The position numbers and the translations under genes were made by a program. Shown here in pieces: positions 43,785 through 53,797 of a stretch of DNA of 64,000 nucleotides (position 1 is its first letter; every line of letters starts with the position of its first letter). Under the pieces are notes generated by a model that did not search any database, had not been told where the DNA came from, and saw nothing but the letters and a program-made list of their open reading frames with translations. The DNA lies in NCBI RefSeq assembly GCF_027580225.2, contig NC_073346.2:3615001-3679000 (forward strand), given 5' to 3'. The stretch is from Misgurnus anguillicaudatus (Eukaryota > Chordata > Actinopteri > Cypriniformes > Cobitidae).

Positions 43785-44554
43785 TTATGCTCACTCGTCC
43801 CAGAGTGACACCCCATAAGCACCACCACACTCACAGATGCATACAGTATGGATCTTCATGTAATCGAGAGGATTCTGAAAGTGTACTCATAAACACATAA
43901 ACAGAATGTGTTATCAACATGTCAGTTTATTATAAGGAAAAAAGACTTTAACAGTCAATGGGTTAACAGCTGGGGAAACTGGATGGATTTTTAGACTGGT
44001 TTAGTGTTAATCAACATCTAACTCAGGGCCAAACCCAGATAGCAGTCAGTTCTGGGCCGATTCTGGCTTTTTTCCGCCAGTGTCGGCTGAAAGCCGGACA
44101 GATTTTTAGTGTATGCGCCAGAACTGGCCCAGATGAGGAAATAGTATACCAGTAATAAACACTATTTATAGCTGTTGGCCCGAGTGTAAGCATACTCAGC
44201 TGAAGTCCGGGTCTACTAAAGTAGCGTCTCAGTGTAATCGGGCCAAATCTGGCATTGTGTAGTCGGACCGACTACGTTGCATTGTGCCTGGACCGATTAT
44301 GGTTTGATATGATACTGCCAAGATGTGTATGATGTCAGAAATTCAGTATGTGGCCCGATACCAGTGGAACTGACACATGCCGGTTGTAACGCTGTTTGGC
44401 GGCAATTTAAAAATGTTTATGCTTCAGACAGACAGTATACAGTACACGGCCCGATTCCGTGATGCGGCAATCAGCCCTCTAGCTGTTGAATGGCAACATC
44501 ACCACTGCTGTTATGATTTGAATCAAGCAGAGCACAAAGCTGAGCTCCCGTTCT

Positions 44555-44938
44555 AACACGGTCTCACACCCATGGCGTCAATATTTGACGACACTTGACC
44601 ATGCGTCAATATGTTGACGCGGAGGGTATACCTTTCGCATCATTTTTTGACGAACTGGGGACTTCAATACTATTAGGTACGCGAAATTAAACAGTTGTCG
44701 CCTGGCATTGGGGTTAGGGAAAGGTTTGGGTAGGGATGTCATTATGTAAATCTAACCCTAAACCGACGCGAAAATGGTAGAAAATGGTAAGAAAATAGGA
44801 AAGAGAATGCAACGGACTTAATAGTATTGAAGTCCCCAGTTCGTCAAAAAATGACGCGAAAGGTATACCCTCCGCGTCAACATATTGACGCATGGTCAAG
44901 TGTCGTCAAATATTGACGCCATGGGGTGAGACTGGGTT
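44555..44938. mobile_element. 384-bp fold-back element, GACGACACTTGACC family (copy 2)
   Basis: Arms of about 120 bp (44555-44675, 44819-44938) are near-perfect inverted copies containing GGCGTCAATATTTGACGACA and TATGTTGACGCGGAGGGTAT. The loop has the family's AACAGTTGTCGCCTGGCATT. Within each arm the motif TTGACGCCA/TGTCGTCAA recurs in small palindromes. Most complete of three related copies. Confidence 0.9.
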
Positions 44939-45276
44939 GCCCGTTCGACACAGACACCATCATCAATAACTGGTAAGTCACTGATTTAGTTTTTATATGT
45001 TAAAAATGCATGATAACAATGAAAAGGAATTGTTTGCTACATATTCAAAACCGTGAATTTTCCTGCATGTTTAGCCAGCTATCACGTTAGCTTAAATATT
45101 GTTGTTAGTAAGCTGAATCCATTTAGAAAGATGTAAATAACCAGTCGTCGTTCACGTGCAGGTTAACAGGTTTTTAATAATCAAGCAGAGAATTCAGACA
45201 CACGTTCGTATCTTCATAAAAAGGAGCAGTACACACAACCTTATTTGAGCTAAAGTAGTTAAGAAGTTAAAGAGCA

Positions 45277-45528
45277 CCCTGCTGAAAAATCCAGCATCAA
45301 ACCAGCATGGGAATTATGATGGTCTTTGCTGGTGGTCACCAGCATAACAGCACCAGAACACAACATATGCTGTGGCTTGCTGGTATGACCAGCATGGGAT
45401 GCTGGTGCAAATGCTGGTTTGGTGATGGTCCTGGTTTGAGGCTGTTTAGCTGGTGTTCACTAGCAAACCAGCACCAAAACACAACATATGCTGGTCTTGC
45501 TGGTATGCTGTTTTTTTCAGAAGGGCAC
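45277..45528. mobile_element. MITE made of GCTGGT / ACCAGC repeats
   Basis: Ends CCTGCTGAAAAATCCAGCAT and the complement of CCTTCTGAAAAAAACAGCAT. The interior repeats TGCTGGT and ACCAGCA words on both strands. The 89- and 64-codon frames here are translations of the repeat. Confidence 0.8.
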
Positions 45529-45612
45529 ATTTTTCAGATTCACGAATTTACACACCCTTTGATGTGTAAGTGTTAAAGACATGTGAACGATGTGCAAATG
45601 TACAAAACCCTA

Positions 45613-45819
45613 CATTGTAAAAAATTTGCTGTAATAATGCAGCTGGTTGCCAGTAACTTACTGTAGAAGTTAAAGACTGAAAATGTTTCATGTTAATTTA
45701 ACTTTGAACAAACTGTTGCCAGTAAATAACATAAATGTAAAATCTACAGTAAGTTACTGGCAGCTAGTTGGCAGTAACACCCAGTAATATTGTAATTTCT
45801 ACAGAATTTTTTTACAGTG
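45613..45819. mobile_element. Small MITE, CACTGTAAA family (copy 3)
   Basis: Ends CATTGTAAAAAATTTGCTGT and the complement of CACTGTAAAAAAATTCTGTA. Same interior as the copies at 8512 and 28688, and same orientation as the first. Confidence 0.85.
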
Positions 45820-46862
45820 TAAGTAAACAATGACGCCAGTTATCTTCTTCAACTTAAATCTCTTTTCTTGGACTACAACAAACACACAACAGTTTACTTC
45901 TATGGATTGCACACAACTTTTCTTAAATTAGCACAAAAAAATAGCATGCATCACCTCTTTGATATAAGCAATCAACTACTGTATGACCTGTGTCCTGTAT
46001 GAAACTATGACCAACTATTAAGACTATAAATCTGTTTCAGGTTAACTGGTTGGGGCTTATTGGCGGGACAGATGTACGAGACTGCACATGGCATATATTG
46101 AAGAGGGCGACCGACAACTCCCTGGCTTAAAACCTCAACTGGATGGAAAAGACTTTATTTGCCACCCTCTAACTCAGAGAGGTAGTGATTGGTAAATATA
46201 TCTGTTAATTATTTGTTAATAAAAATTAGACATTTCTTTTTAATATGCTCATTAAATGTTAAAGATTTCACAATGACAATATGGATTACTTATTTTAAAG
46301 ATGCAGTTCGGAGAAGGTCCCTTACAGTTGTGGAGGGGACAATGAAGAGGTGGCTCGATCGAGAGGGTGGGTGCAAGAGACAACTTTAGCAAAAGAAAAG
46401 CAGTTAGTGTTAGCACCTGTGTTTGAGTCTGCAAATGAGAATGTTTTGTGCTGTAAAAAGAGTGGTGGTGTTTTGGTTAAATGTGTTTAACTTGTTTTAA
46501 TTACTTGGCTTGTGTGTGAGAGGTGTGTGTGCATGTGGGTTGGTATATGTGGTTTATGGGGAATAGTGTATAATGACATGTTTAATATGCTATAAACATG
46601 CTTTACAGGGACACAATACTAAGTGGTACTTTTTCAGATTAAAGACTTCCAACAGATTTTTGTTATGGTTGGGCTTAGGGACTAGGGTAAGTTAAGGCAA
46701 TAGAATATACAGTTTGTACAGTATAAAATGCATTGTGTCTATGGAATTGTCCCGGTAAACCACATATGTCAACGTGTGTGTGTGGTGTGTGTGTGAGAGA
46801 GATTTTTTTTCTTTAAATGTTAATTAATTTGTTTTACATGTTGTCTCGCTGTAATTGCTTGA

Positions 46863-47714
46863 GGGGATAGTTCACCCCAGAATTGCAATTTTATCATAAA
46901 TCACTTCCCCTCTGTGGTTCTAAACCAACAAGTGCTTATTGTCTTTAGAACACGTTTTTAGATATTTTTCATGAAAACTGGGAGGCTTCTGTCCGTCCCA
47001 TTGATTTCAGTAAGTTTTACAATCCATTTAACACAAAAGAATGAAATACATTGCCAAAAAGTTCAGTGTTCCATCGTTATTTCAATGAAAAAAATTTTCA
47101 ACAGTTTGTTCTTCTCCTTGGTCGATCAAAGCCTGTTAACGACCAGACTACGGCGCATCCTGCTGACGTCACCTGCTGCTGACGTCACCTGCTGACGTAG
47201 TTCCCAGCGTACAGACAGAATAGGCTGCCAAGTAATTTGTACATTTATTTGGGCTGTTTAAATATTGTTACAATGTTTGCATTATGCTTTAAAAAAAGTG
47301 TAGAAAAAAAAAAAAAACATTGGTAACCACATCAGCAAGTGACGAGAGCTGCAGGTGATGTCAGCAGCATCGCTGTGGTCTGGTCTTGAATACACTTTCA
47401 ACGACTAAGGAGGAGAACAAATTGTTAAAATCGTTCGTTTTATTTTCTTTGTGCACAAAGTGTTCTTGTCACTTCATAATATTATTATTAAACTACTAAT
47501 GGAAAATGGACCTTTTTGGCGATGTCTTTCATTCTTTTCTGGGAAACGGATTGTGAGACCAACCCAAGTCAACGGGACAGACAAAAGCCTCTCGGTTTTC
47601 ATAAAAAAATTCTAAAAATGTATTCTGAAGACAATCAGAGCACTTGGTGGTTTAGAACGACACAGGGGTAAGTGATTTATGAGAAAATTATAATTTTAAG
47701 GGTGAACTATCCCT
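46863..47714. mobile_element. 852-bp TTAA-type element, GGGATAGTTCACCC ends
   Basis: Ends GGGGATAGTTCACCCCAGAA and the complement of AGGGATAGTTCACCCTTAAA. TTAA is at 47715-47718, and TTGA (one change) at 46859-46862. The two halves are inverted copies over most of their length (TGGTTTAGAAC/GTTCTAAACCA, and AAACGGATTGTGAGACC versus its partner). Two perfect TGACGTCA sites lie at 47164-47171 and 47180-47187. No transposase. Confidence 0.8.
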
Positions 47715-49085
47715 TTAAAAATGTTTATAAAGTGGGTTATGTGCTTGTAAAATGTGTTGTGTAAGAGATATATGTCTGTTTATATTTGTTGGGTTTTTGT
47801 AAAGTGTACTGAATTTGTTAAGAATTAATATGTTCAAAATTACGGTTAATTGTAGGTACATGTTAAAACATGTTCATATTTATGTATTTGTTAACTGTTA
47901 ATTCACATTAATGTAATGTGTGTATTTTTTTAATAAAAGGCTCTTAATCTTCTTAAATGGGTGTATTTTTCTTGAAAAAATAAAAAATATACAATATTTA
48001 CCAGTTTCTGGGCCACATCTGGCCCAGGGACCATGCAGATGTTGTCAGCCACATAAAACAAAGGGTCTGGGCCAGACCTGGGCCAAATAAGCAATTTAAG
48101 TCACTTTACAGTGTGCTAGCCAGACCTGGGCCAAATAAACAATTTAGGTCACTTTACAGTGTGCTGACCAAATCTGGGCCAAGTCAGTATGTAAGATCTA
48201 TTTTACTGGGTGTGGGCCACAACTGGCCCAGATTTAATAGTTTGATCCAATTTTTAGTGTGTGGGCCAGTTTTGGGCCGGGGACCCAGCCAGAACTGGGC
48301 CAGAACTCAAGCAAATATGTGGCCCAGTGGTGGGCCAGCCAGATTTTGCTATCTGGGAAAGTTACTCAACTGTTAATTAAAATTAAATAAACTGTTTCCA
48401 ATCTTCAATCCGTGGCTAACACATGCATTGATGGAGAAAAAAATATCCACTCTTTCAATAGCTATTATCTGACAACTATTGATAAAATTACCATGTGTAA
48501 TTTAATGGTGTAAATGTTTTTAATTAATACACATTTAAGATGACCATGAATTAACTCTAATTTGCATAGTCATTGAAATAAAAGCTTATTTTATGCATAT
48601 AATACAAGCAGTGTCTAAAAATGAAAATAGGCTTTTACTTAATTATTATTACAAGACCATCATGTAGCCTAACCCAAACCAAAGTGAAGAAAATTATCTT
48701 TAATTTGCAAGTCTGAACTGAACATCAACGCAGACATGATTTTCCTCACAAAAGTTTAAGATCATATACATCTTGAACGTAGATATATAAATTAACACAG
48801 AGAAGGAAAGTTTAACACTATGAACCACAAGCAAACATGCTGAAAGCTAAAACCATCAGGATATAATTACGGGCTTATTTTATTGCATTTGGAGCCTTAC
48901 CTCCAGATAAACTAATAAATTGGACTGATGATTCAAATGTTGTTTACTCACATGTGCGTTGTTAACTCTCCGGATTTTATATTGCAGCAGCTCGTTCACT
49001 TCACATGGTTTGTTTACAGTGTCGCGTGAGCAGCTACACTGCAGGTTCGACATTATTTGGCGCTAAGCAGACCCTTTGGTGATGT

Positions 49086-49156
49086 CAAAGTACCGCGAGA
49101 GCGATTCAAAGCAGATTTCTCCATGTGATAAATGCAATCGCTCTCGCGGTACTTTG
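49086..49156. repeat. Perfect 21-bp palindrome arms, GC-rich
   Basis: CAAAGTACCGCGAGAGCGATT at 49086-49106 pairs with its exact complement at 49136-49156 across a 29-base loop. It lies in the right shell of the 6.1 kb hAT-ended element. It may be a subterminal structure of that family or a small hairpin element. Confidence 0.9.
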
Positions 49157-49506
49157 CTGTCACTCGCATGTGGGTTCTTCTGGTGCCACACCAGTCTGCT
49201 CCACAGTCACTTTTGCGCCGGTATGGTAATTTGATTTCATACGCGAATCGGATCGCGCAGTTCGGCAGGAATTCAAACACACCAAATATATAGCCTAATA
49301 TATATGCAGTTCAACCCGCTAAAATAGCAAGTGTAGCATGCTACTGGTCAGTGCTTTACATCTGAATTATGACTAAAAGTTTGAAATGTCAGAAAACCAT
49401 GCTGTTACGCATCCTCAAGCTATTTTTAGTGGGTATACGGAAATCCTTGACAATTTCTAGTGGGTATACGGCGTATACCTGCGTATCACGTAGACTACAC
49501 CACTGT

Positions 49507-49998
49507 GTGTAACTGTCACGATACGTTTTAACAAAAGAGAACCCAAACGCAGACACGACGTAAATAATAAACTGAAGGTTTATTTAAACAAACATAAAAA
49601 CCCACGTGGGGGTAAAACAGATCATAAACAACGGTGATGAAACACGGAACTGAGAAACAAACACAGGATACCAAAAATAACACAGACTCGGATTTACACA
49701 ATTCAGTGAACACGGAAGACATGAAGGATACACTGAATGTGGACGAACGATCGAGCACACGACAGAGAACGAGAGTTCATTATAAAGACAAAACACAAAT
49801 GGTGAACAGGTGAACATAATTAATTACGCAAGACACGAGTACATAAGGGAGTAGGGTATAAGTGACAAGACACTTGGAACACGTGACACAAATACATGAT
49901 GTGAAAACACGTGTCCCCACACAAAACACAATGCTGCCATGATCTTGCCCTCTGAAATCAGACCTGAATCTTACACAAAGGTCTGGCAAGACCAGGAT
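49507..49998 (-). mobile_element. Solo LTR-like copy, same family as 4340-4825
   Basis: Starts TGTCACGATACG right at the hAT duplication, and follows the same order as the LTR at 4340: AGAACCCAAACGCAGACACG, AAACTGAAGGTTTATTTAAA (polyadenylation signal on minus), GAACAGGTGAACATAATTAA, CCCCACACAAA. The far end does not show the expected complement of the start, so the edge is approximate. Minus frames at 49528-49989 are read-throughs. Confidence 0.7.
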
Positions 49999-50344
49999 TT
50001 TAAGGTATGTATGTGGTAAAAAATCTTTAACTGGATTTTTTTTTCAGTAATAATAAAGATTTGCATAAAGCATCCATAATTATCCACGCCCATATTGATT
50101 AGATTATTAAAAACTTGAAAAGTGTTAAAATAAGGTAAATATATAATACAGATAAAAATGTGGAATTAAGTTATGATTAATAAAAACATTTGCAGTTAAC
50201 TCATGACAATCATGCAATTAATCTAGTTTAAATATTTTAATTAACTGACAGCTCTAGTGTTTATGCTTAACTCACCCATTCATGCTGATTCAGACACATA
50301 ATGCTGTTAGTTCCTGTGCAGTATACGTCAATTATAGATGATTT
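49999..50344. other. Intergenic DNA, nothing recognised
   Basis: AT-rich, no frame and no paired ends. Confidence 0.4.
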
Positions 50345-50450
50345 GATTAGCAGCTCAAAAGTCATGGGTCTGATTCCCATTGTACACACATAGCCTACTA
50401 CTTAAATGTATACACACTGTTGATTTGGATGAAAGGGTCTGCCATAAAAT
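50345..50450 (+). mobile_element. tRNA-derived SINE fragment
   Basis: Contains a B-box-like GGTCTGATTCCC and ends with GATTTGGATGAAAGGGTCTG followed by CCATAAAATG, matching the fish SINE ending that normally reads TTGGATAAAAGCGTCTGCCAAATG. The 5' A-box part is weak. A reverse copy is at 50586-50695. Confidence 0.65.
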
Positions 50451-50585
50451 GATTTTCCATGGTTACAGACTTTTTTCGATTTTGAGTGAAAACATATTAT
50501 CAATCATGTCAATCAAAATCATGTATTTGATCTCTTTGACTATTCAATTAGGCAAGACTGTTTGGAAAGAATTTTGGTCACTTGC

Positions 50586-50695
50586 CTCTACATTTATGCC
50601 TTTGGCAGACACTTTTATTTGAAGTTAGTTACAATGAATTCAAGTTATGTATTTTATCACTATGGGTGTTCCCTGGGATCGAACTGATGATGTGT
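50586..50695 (-). mobile_element. tRNA-derived SINE fragment, reverse copy
   Basis: Reads in reverse as the same unit: TTTGGCAGACACTTTTATTT at its left, and CCCTGGGATCGAACTGATGA, the complement of a B box, at its right. With the forward copy it forms an inverted pair separated by about 135 bases. Confidence 0.7.
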
Positions 50696-51730
50696 GCAGT
50701 GCTTCTCAACCTTTTTTGAAAAAAAAAGTATAATGTTTTAAATTCTATTTTGTATGCATTTACAAGAGCTTCTTCTACTGTACAACAGTGAAGTGTACAG
50801 CTAAATGAAAATTATTTTAAACGTTACAATGTAATTACTTTGGAAATGCTAACACAATTTTGCTAAATTTCCATGTAAACAGAAAGATTTTAGCATGCCA
50901 GTGTGTGCTCCTGGTTAGCGGCAAGTAATTCAATAAAGTTGTTTTGACATGTCTAAATTTAATGGGCCAGTTGGATCTTAAAGTTTAAGTTAAGTTTGGT
51001 TTACTCTACATCAAGTTTTTTAATGTACATATTAATTATAAGCTCTCAGCGCAGGCAGCTTCTCAAGTTAGTGAATGGCCAAATGAAGAAATGCCCAAAC
51101 AAAAATGTGTTTTTAATGAAGAGATGAAAGCAACACGAGAAGGTGTAAGCGGTTTCACTGTCACTGGAAATTGGATTTTGCAGGACACATTCTTGACTTT
51201 TCCTTCTCATTTTATTTAAATAAACATCATCTTAGCATAATTTTAGACCGTCTGTCCAATTTCAGATGGTTAACTCCTTCATCCTGTCAAATACCCTCTT
51301 GTCTAATAAGTGTAGATAAATAAGATTAGTTCTCATTGCTTAAATTCTCCATCTGGCATTTGTGGCCTGCAGATAGAAATATGTGGATGAAACTCAGAGG
51401 TCTTTAAAAGATGATGAAATAATAATTTATCTGTTTGGAAAGAATTTGCTTCAGATCTTTTTCATCTCAGTGTCTCAACTCAAGGTCTCACATGGTTAAG
51501 TAAATCAATAATCCCCCACACAGACAAACACATTTTCAATAGGAGTTGTTTCAGCAAATCCAATTTGAGTGTCATGCTATTGTTAAAACCAAAAATAAAT
51601 GGATGACAGTCTGTGTAGGGGATTTCTTTTAGGATTTCTGTACCAATTTGAAATCGACCCAAATGGGATTTATTGGACTCCAAGATACTGTACTCCCGAT
51701 AAAAACCCACCATGGAATTACTGTAGAAAC
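50696..51730. other. Intergenic DNA, single-copy in appearance
   Basis: CAGTGCTTCTCAACC at 50699 resembles a hAT terminus but has no partner. Positions 51060-51480 show no repeat structure and might be conserved non-coding sequence. The minus frame at 51480-52010 (176 codons) runs across the border into the hAT at 51739 and shows no domain, so I do not call it. Confidence 0.35.
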
Positions 51731-51738
51731 ATGGTGGC

Positions 51739-53248
51739 CAGGGTTCTAAATTAACTTTTTTGACCAACAGCCAATGTGGCTGGTAACTTTCTAAAGTTAC
51801 TAGCCAATCAGCATTTCCACTAGCCAAATTTTTTCCGGTGAAAATAAGAGAAATTATGAGTGCCACTGAATGCAACAATGATTCGTTTTTTATTTCGCGT
51901 GCATGCGACAATCCTGACAAAACATGACAACATTTTTGTGATGAAACATAAGCTTTCTTCATTTCTCTGTTGATAGACATAAAGCCTAACTGGGGCACAG
52001 GCCCCCCCATTTTTTGCTGACTTTTTTTGAAAGCCTGCTACAATGTCCTTTGCTTAACCCACTATTCTACAGTGCAACAGGTTCTGCGAAAGATAAATAT
52101 GTATTTAAAAATATTTAAGTATAATCTTCATCATACCTAACATTATTAACATGTTTGGAGGCATTAATGGCGTAAAATGTTTGGTAATAATAACAGCAGA
52201 GAAATATTTTCTACATTATACAATGATAGCAATGATTAATAACTTCTTTTTACAAGAATATTTTAAGAAACTTTTTAAGACTTTTTATGACTGCTATACT
52301 AAATAATCTCAGTCACAGTTACTGCTAACTGTTTATGTAGTGTCCTAGAGTTAAATATTAGTAAACTAAATATTAATTTCATATCTAAAAATACAGAACA
52401 GTATAACACATACACCTGTGGATTTTTTCATCAACAATGCAATCCTATAGACTTGACAAAAGGTTTTCCTGGGATTTTTCCTCTAATATTTGAGAACTGA
52501 CTGAGTGAGGATGTAGTTTGTCTTACCTCCCTAAAACTCATCATCTCTCCGTTCTGCTTCCTTTTCCCTGCTTTGCACAAAACATTTCTGATGTCTATCT
52601 ACAGAAGCCAATAATGATCGAGTCAAAATAAGATTATCATTATTATTTAGAAACTTACTTCTCGTCATGTTTTCATAATTACTCATTCGCGTGGCGTCCC
52701 CTTTTGGATGCAGATGCGCGCGCGGATGAACGCAAAGACGCGCGTGGACATGGATACATGCATGCACGCGTCATTGCGACTGCTTTGTCGCTTTACAAGC
52801 GTACATTGGGTAAATACATTGCATATAGATCTGAACATACTAGTTAACTGCTAAAATTTAAACTTGAGATTTACACCTAAGCACAAAAGATTTACACTGG
52901 GGCACATGCCTCAGTAAAGGGGTGTGGCGACACCGCTGTCTTTTAGTCTATCCTCCCTCCTCTGCCCGTTCGTTCTCCTTCTTCCTGTTGTTTTCTGGTG
53001 GACGCTCCAAACTGCGCACAGCCAATTGGCGTATGAAACATTATCACGTGGCATTACGGCACAGTGTTTATGGGAAATGTAGGAAGTACTGCCAGAGGGA
53101 TAAATGACCGAGAACGGAGCTTTATGTATCATGCTTGCAATGCCTCATGCATCACCGGCCAAACTGGCTAGTAAGTTTTTATTAATACCCGCCAAAATGA
53201 ATTTTAACCCGCATTTGGCGGGTTGGCGGGTGTTAATTTAGAACCCTG
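51739..53248. mobile_element. hAT-type element, perfect 8-bp duplication ATGGTGGC
   Basis: A 1510-bp element with ends CAGGGTTCTAAATTAACTTT and the complement of CAGGGTTCTAAATTAACACC. ATGGTGGC is present at 51731-51738 and 53249-53256. CAGGG ends and 8-bp duplication make hAT secure. Inside are small palindromic phrases such as CTTTCTAAAGTTACTAGCCA. No transposase frame. It inserted in a sequence related to the 58961-59588 element (ACATGGTGGCACAAAATGCC versus CATGGCGGCCCAAAATGGC in reverse). Confidence 0.9.
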
Positions 53249-53301
53249 ATGGTGGCACAAAATGCCGACTTCCATGTAAGGGGACCCGCGGTGTATGTAG
53301 T

Positions 53302-53797
53302 AGGGATGTAACGGTATAAACAATTCATGAAACAGTAGTATTTCGGTATGATACCCACGGTACGGTAATTATTTAACCATTTACCAGAAGGAAAACACAA
53401 ATGAAGACTTGGAAAAACTGCCATAACTGTTTATTAACAACACATTCTCACTTCATCAAAATCTGAAGCATGTTCAAACGCCTTCAGCATCAGTATGAAG
53501 ACTCGAAGGGTGCCCCTATGCATCACTATATCGACGAAATGGGAACTCCGTTGCTTTCATGGTAATTCATGGTTTCATGGTAATATAGACGCAAGGGAAT
53601 CCAGGAAGGTGATGCCGTCACGTTATGCAACGATCAGCAGGATTGTAGTTCCCGCGTCCCCCCGCTCGCTCCACTTGGCCGGAAAAAAACTACACGTGTT
53701 GTCCAGAACACCTAAGGTTTTATCGAATCATGTGACCACAGCGGTACCGGGAAAATTATATACCGCAATACCAAGGAATGTATAATACCGTTACATC
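53302..53797. mobile_element. MITE with GGGATGTAACGGTAT ends, truncated at right
   Basis: Left end GGGATGTAACGGTATAAAC and right end ATACCGTTACATC, where the last few bases expected (CCTA) are replaced by the LTR-like element starting at 53798. Inner parts have ACGGTACGG and GGTACCG words. Likely a hAT-type MITE, by ends only. Confidence 0.7.

Larger units (their letters stand above)
44039..48357. mobile_element. 4.3 kb element with CCCAGATAGCA ends and CTGGGCC subterminal repeats
   Basis: Left end CCAGATAGCAGTCAGTTCTG and right end complement of CCCAGATAGCAAAATCTGGC. Both ends have many short TGGGCCAGA or CTGGCCCA words: 44040-44470 at left and 48001-48350 at right. Repeated subterminal words like these are typical of EnSpm/CACTA-type elements, which bind transposase there, but the ends here are not CACTA, so the class is open. 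AAA on both sides might be a 3-bp duplication but is too simple to trust. The frame at 48113-48376 is made of the subterminal repeat. Confidence 0.7.
43399..49505. mobile_element. 6.1 kb hAT-ended composite, perfect 8-bp duplication TGTGTAAC
   Basis: Ends CAGTGGTGTAGTCTAGATTT and the complement of CAGTGGTGTAGTCTACGTGA. TGTGTAAC lies on both sides (43391-43398, 49506-49513). The second end has the long family terminus with GTATACGCCGTATACCCACT. The interior is mostly later insertions: a Harbinger-like MITE, an outer-nested element at 44039-48357 and, inside that, four smaller elements. No transposase remains. The outer shell without insertions would be about 1.4-1.5 kb. Confidence 0.9.

Noticed and set aside
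45307..45576. Gly/Trp-rich 89-codon frame
   Set aside because: It is a direct translation of GCTGGT repeats in a MITE.
51480..52010. 176-codon minus frame
   Set aside because: It crosses the left border of a hAT element with a target duplication, so no ancestral gene could have this frame; no domain found.
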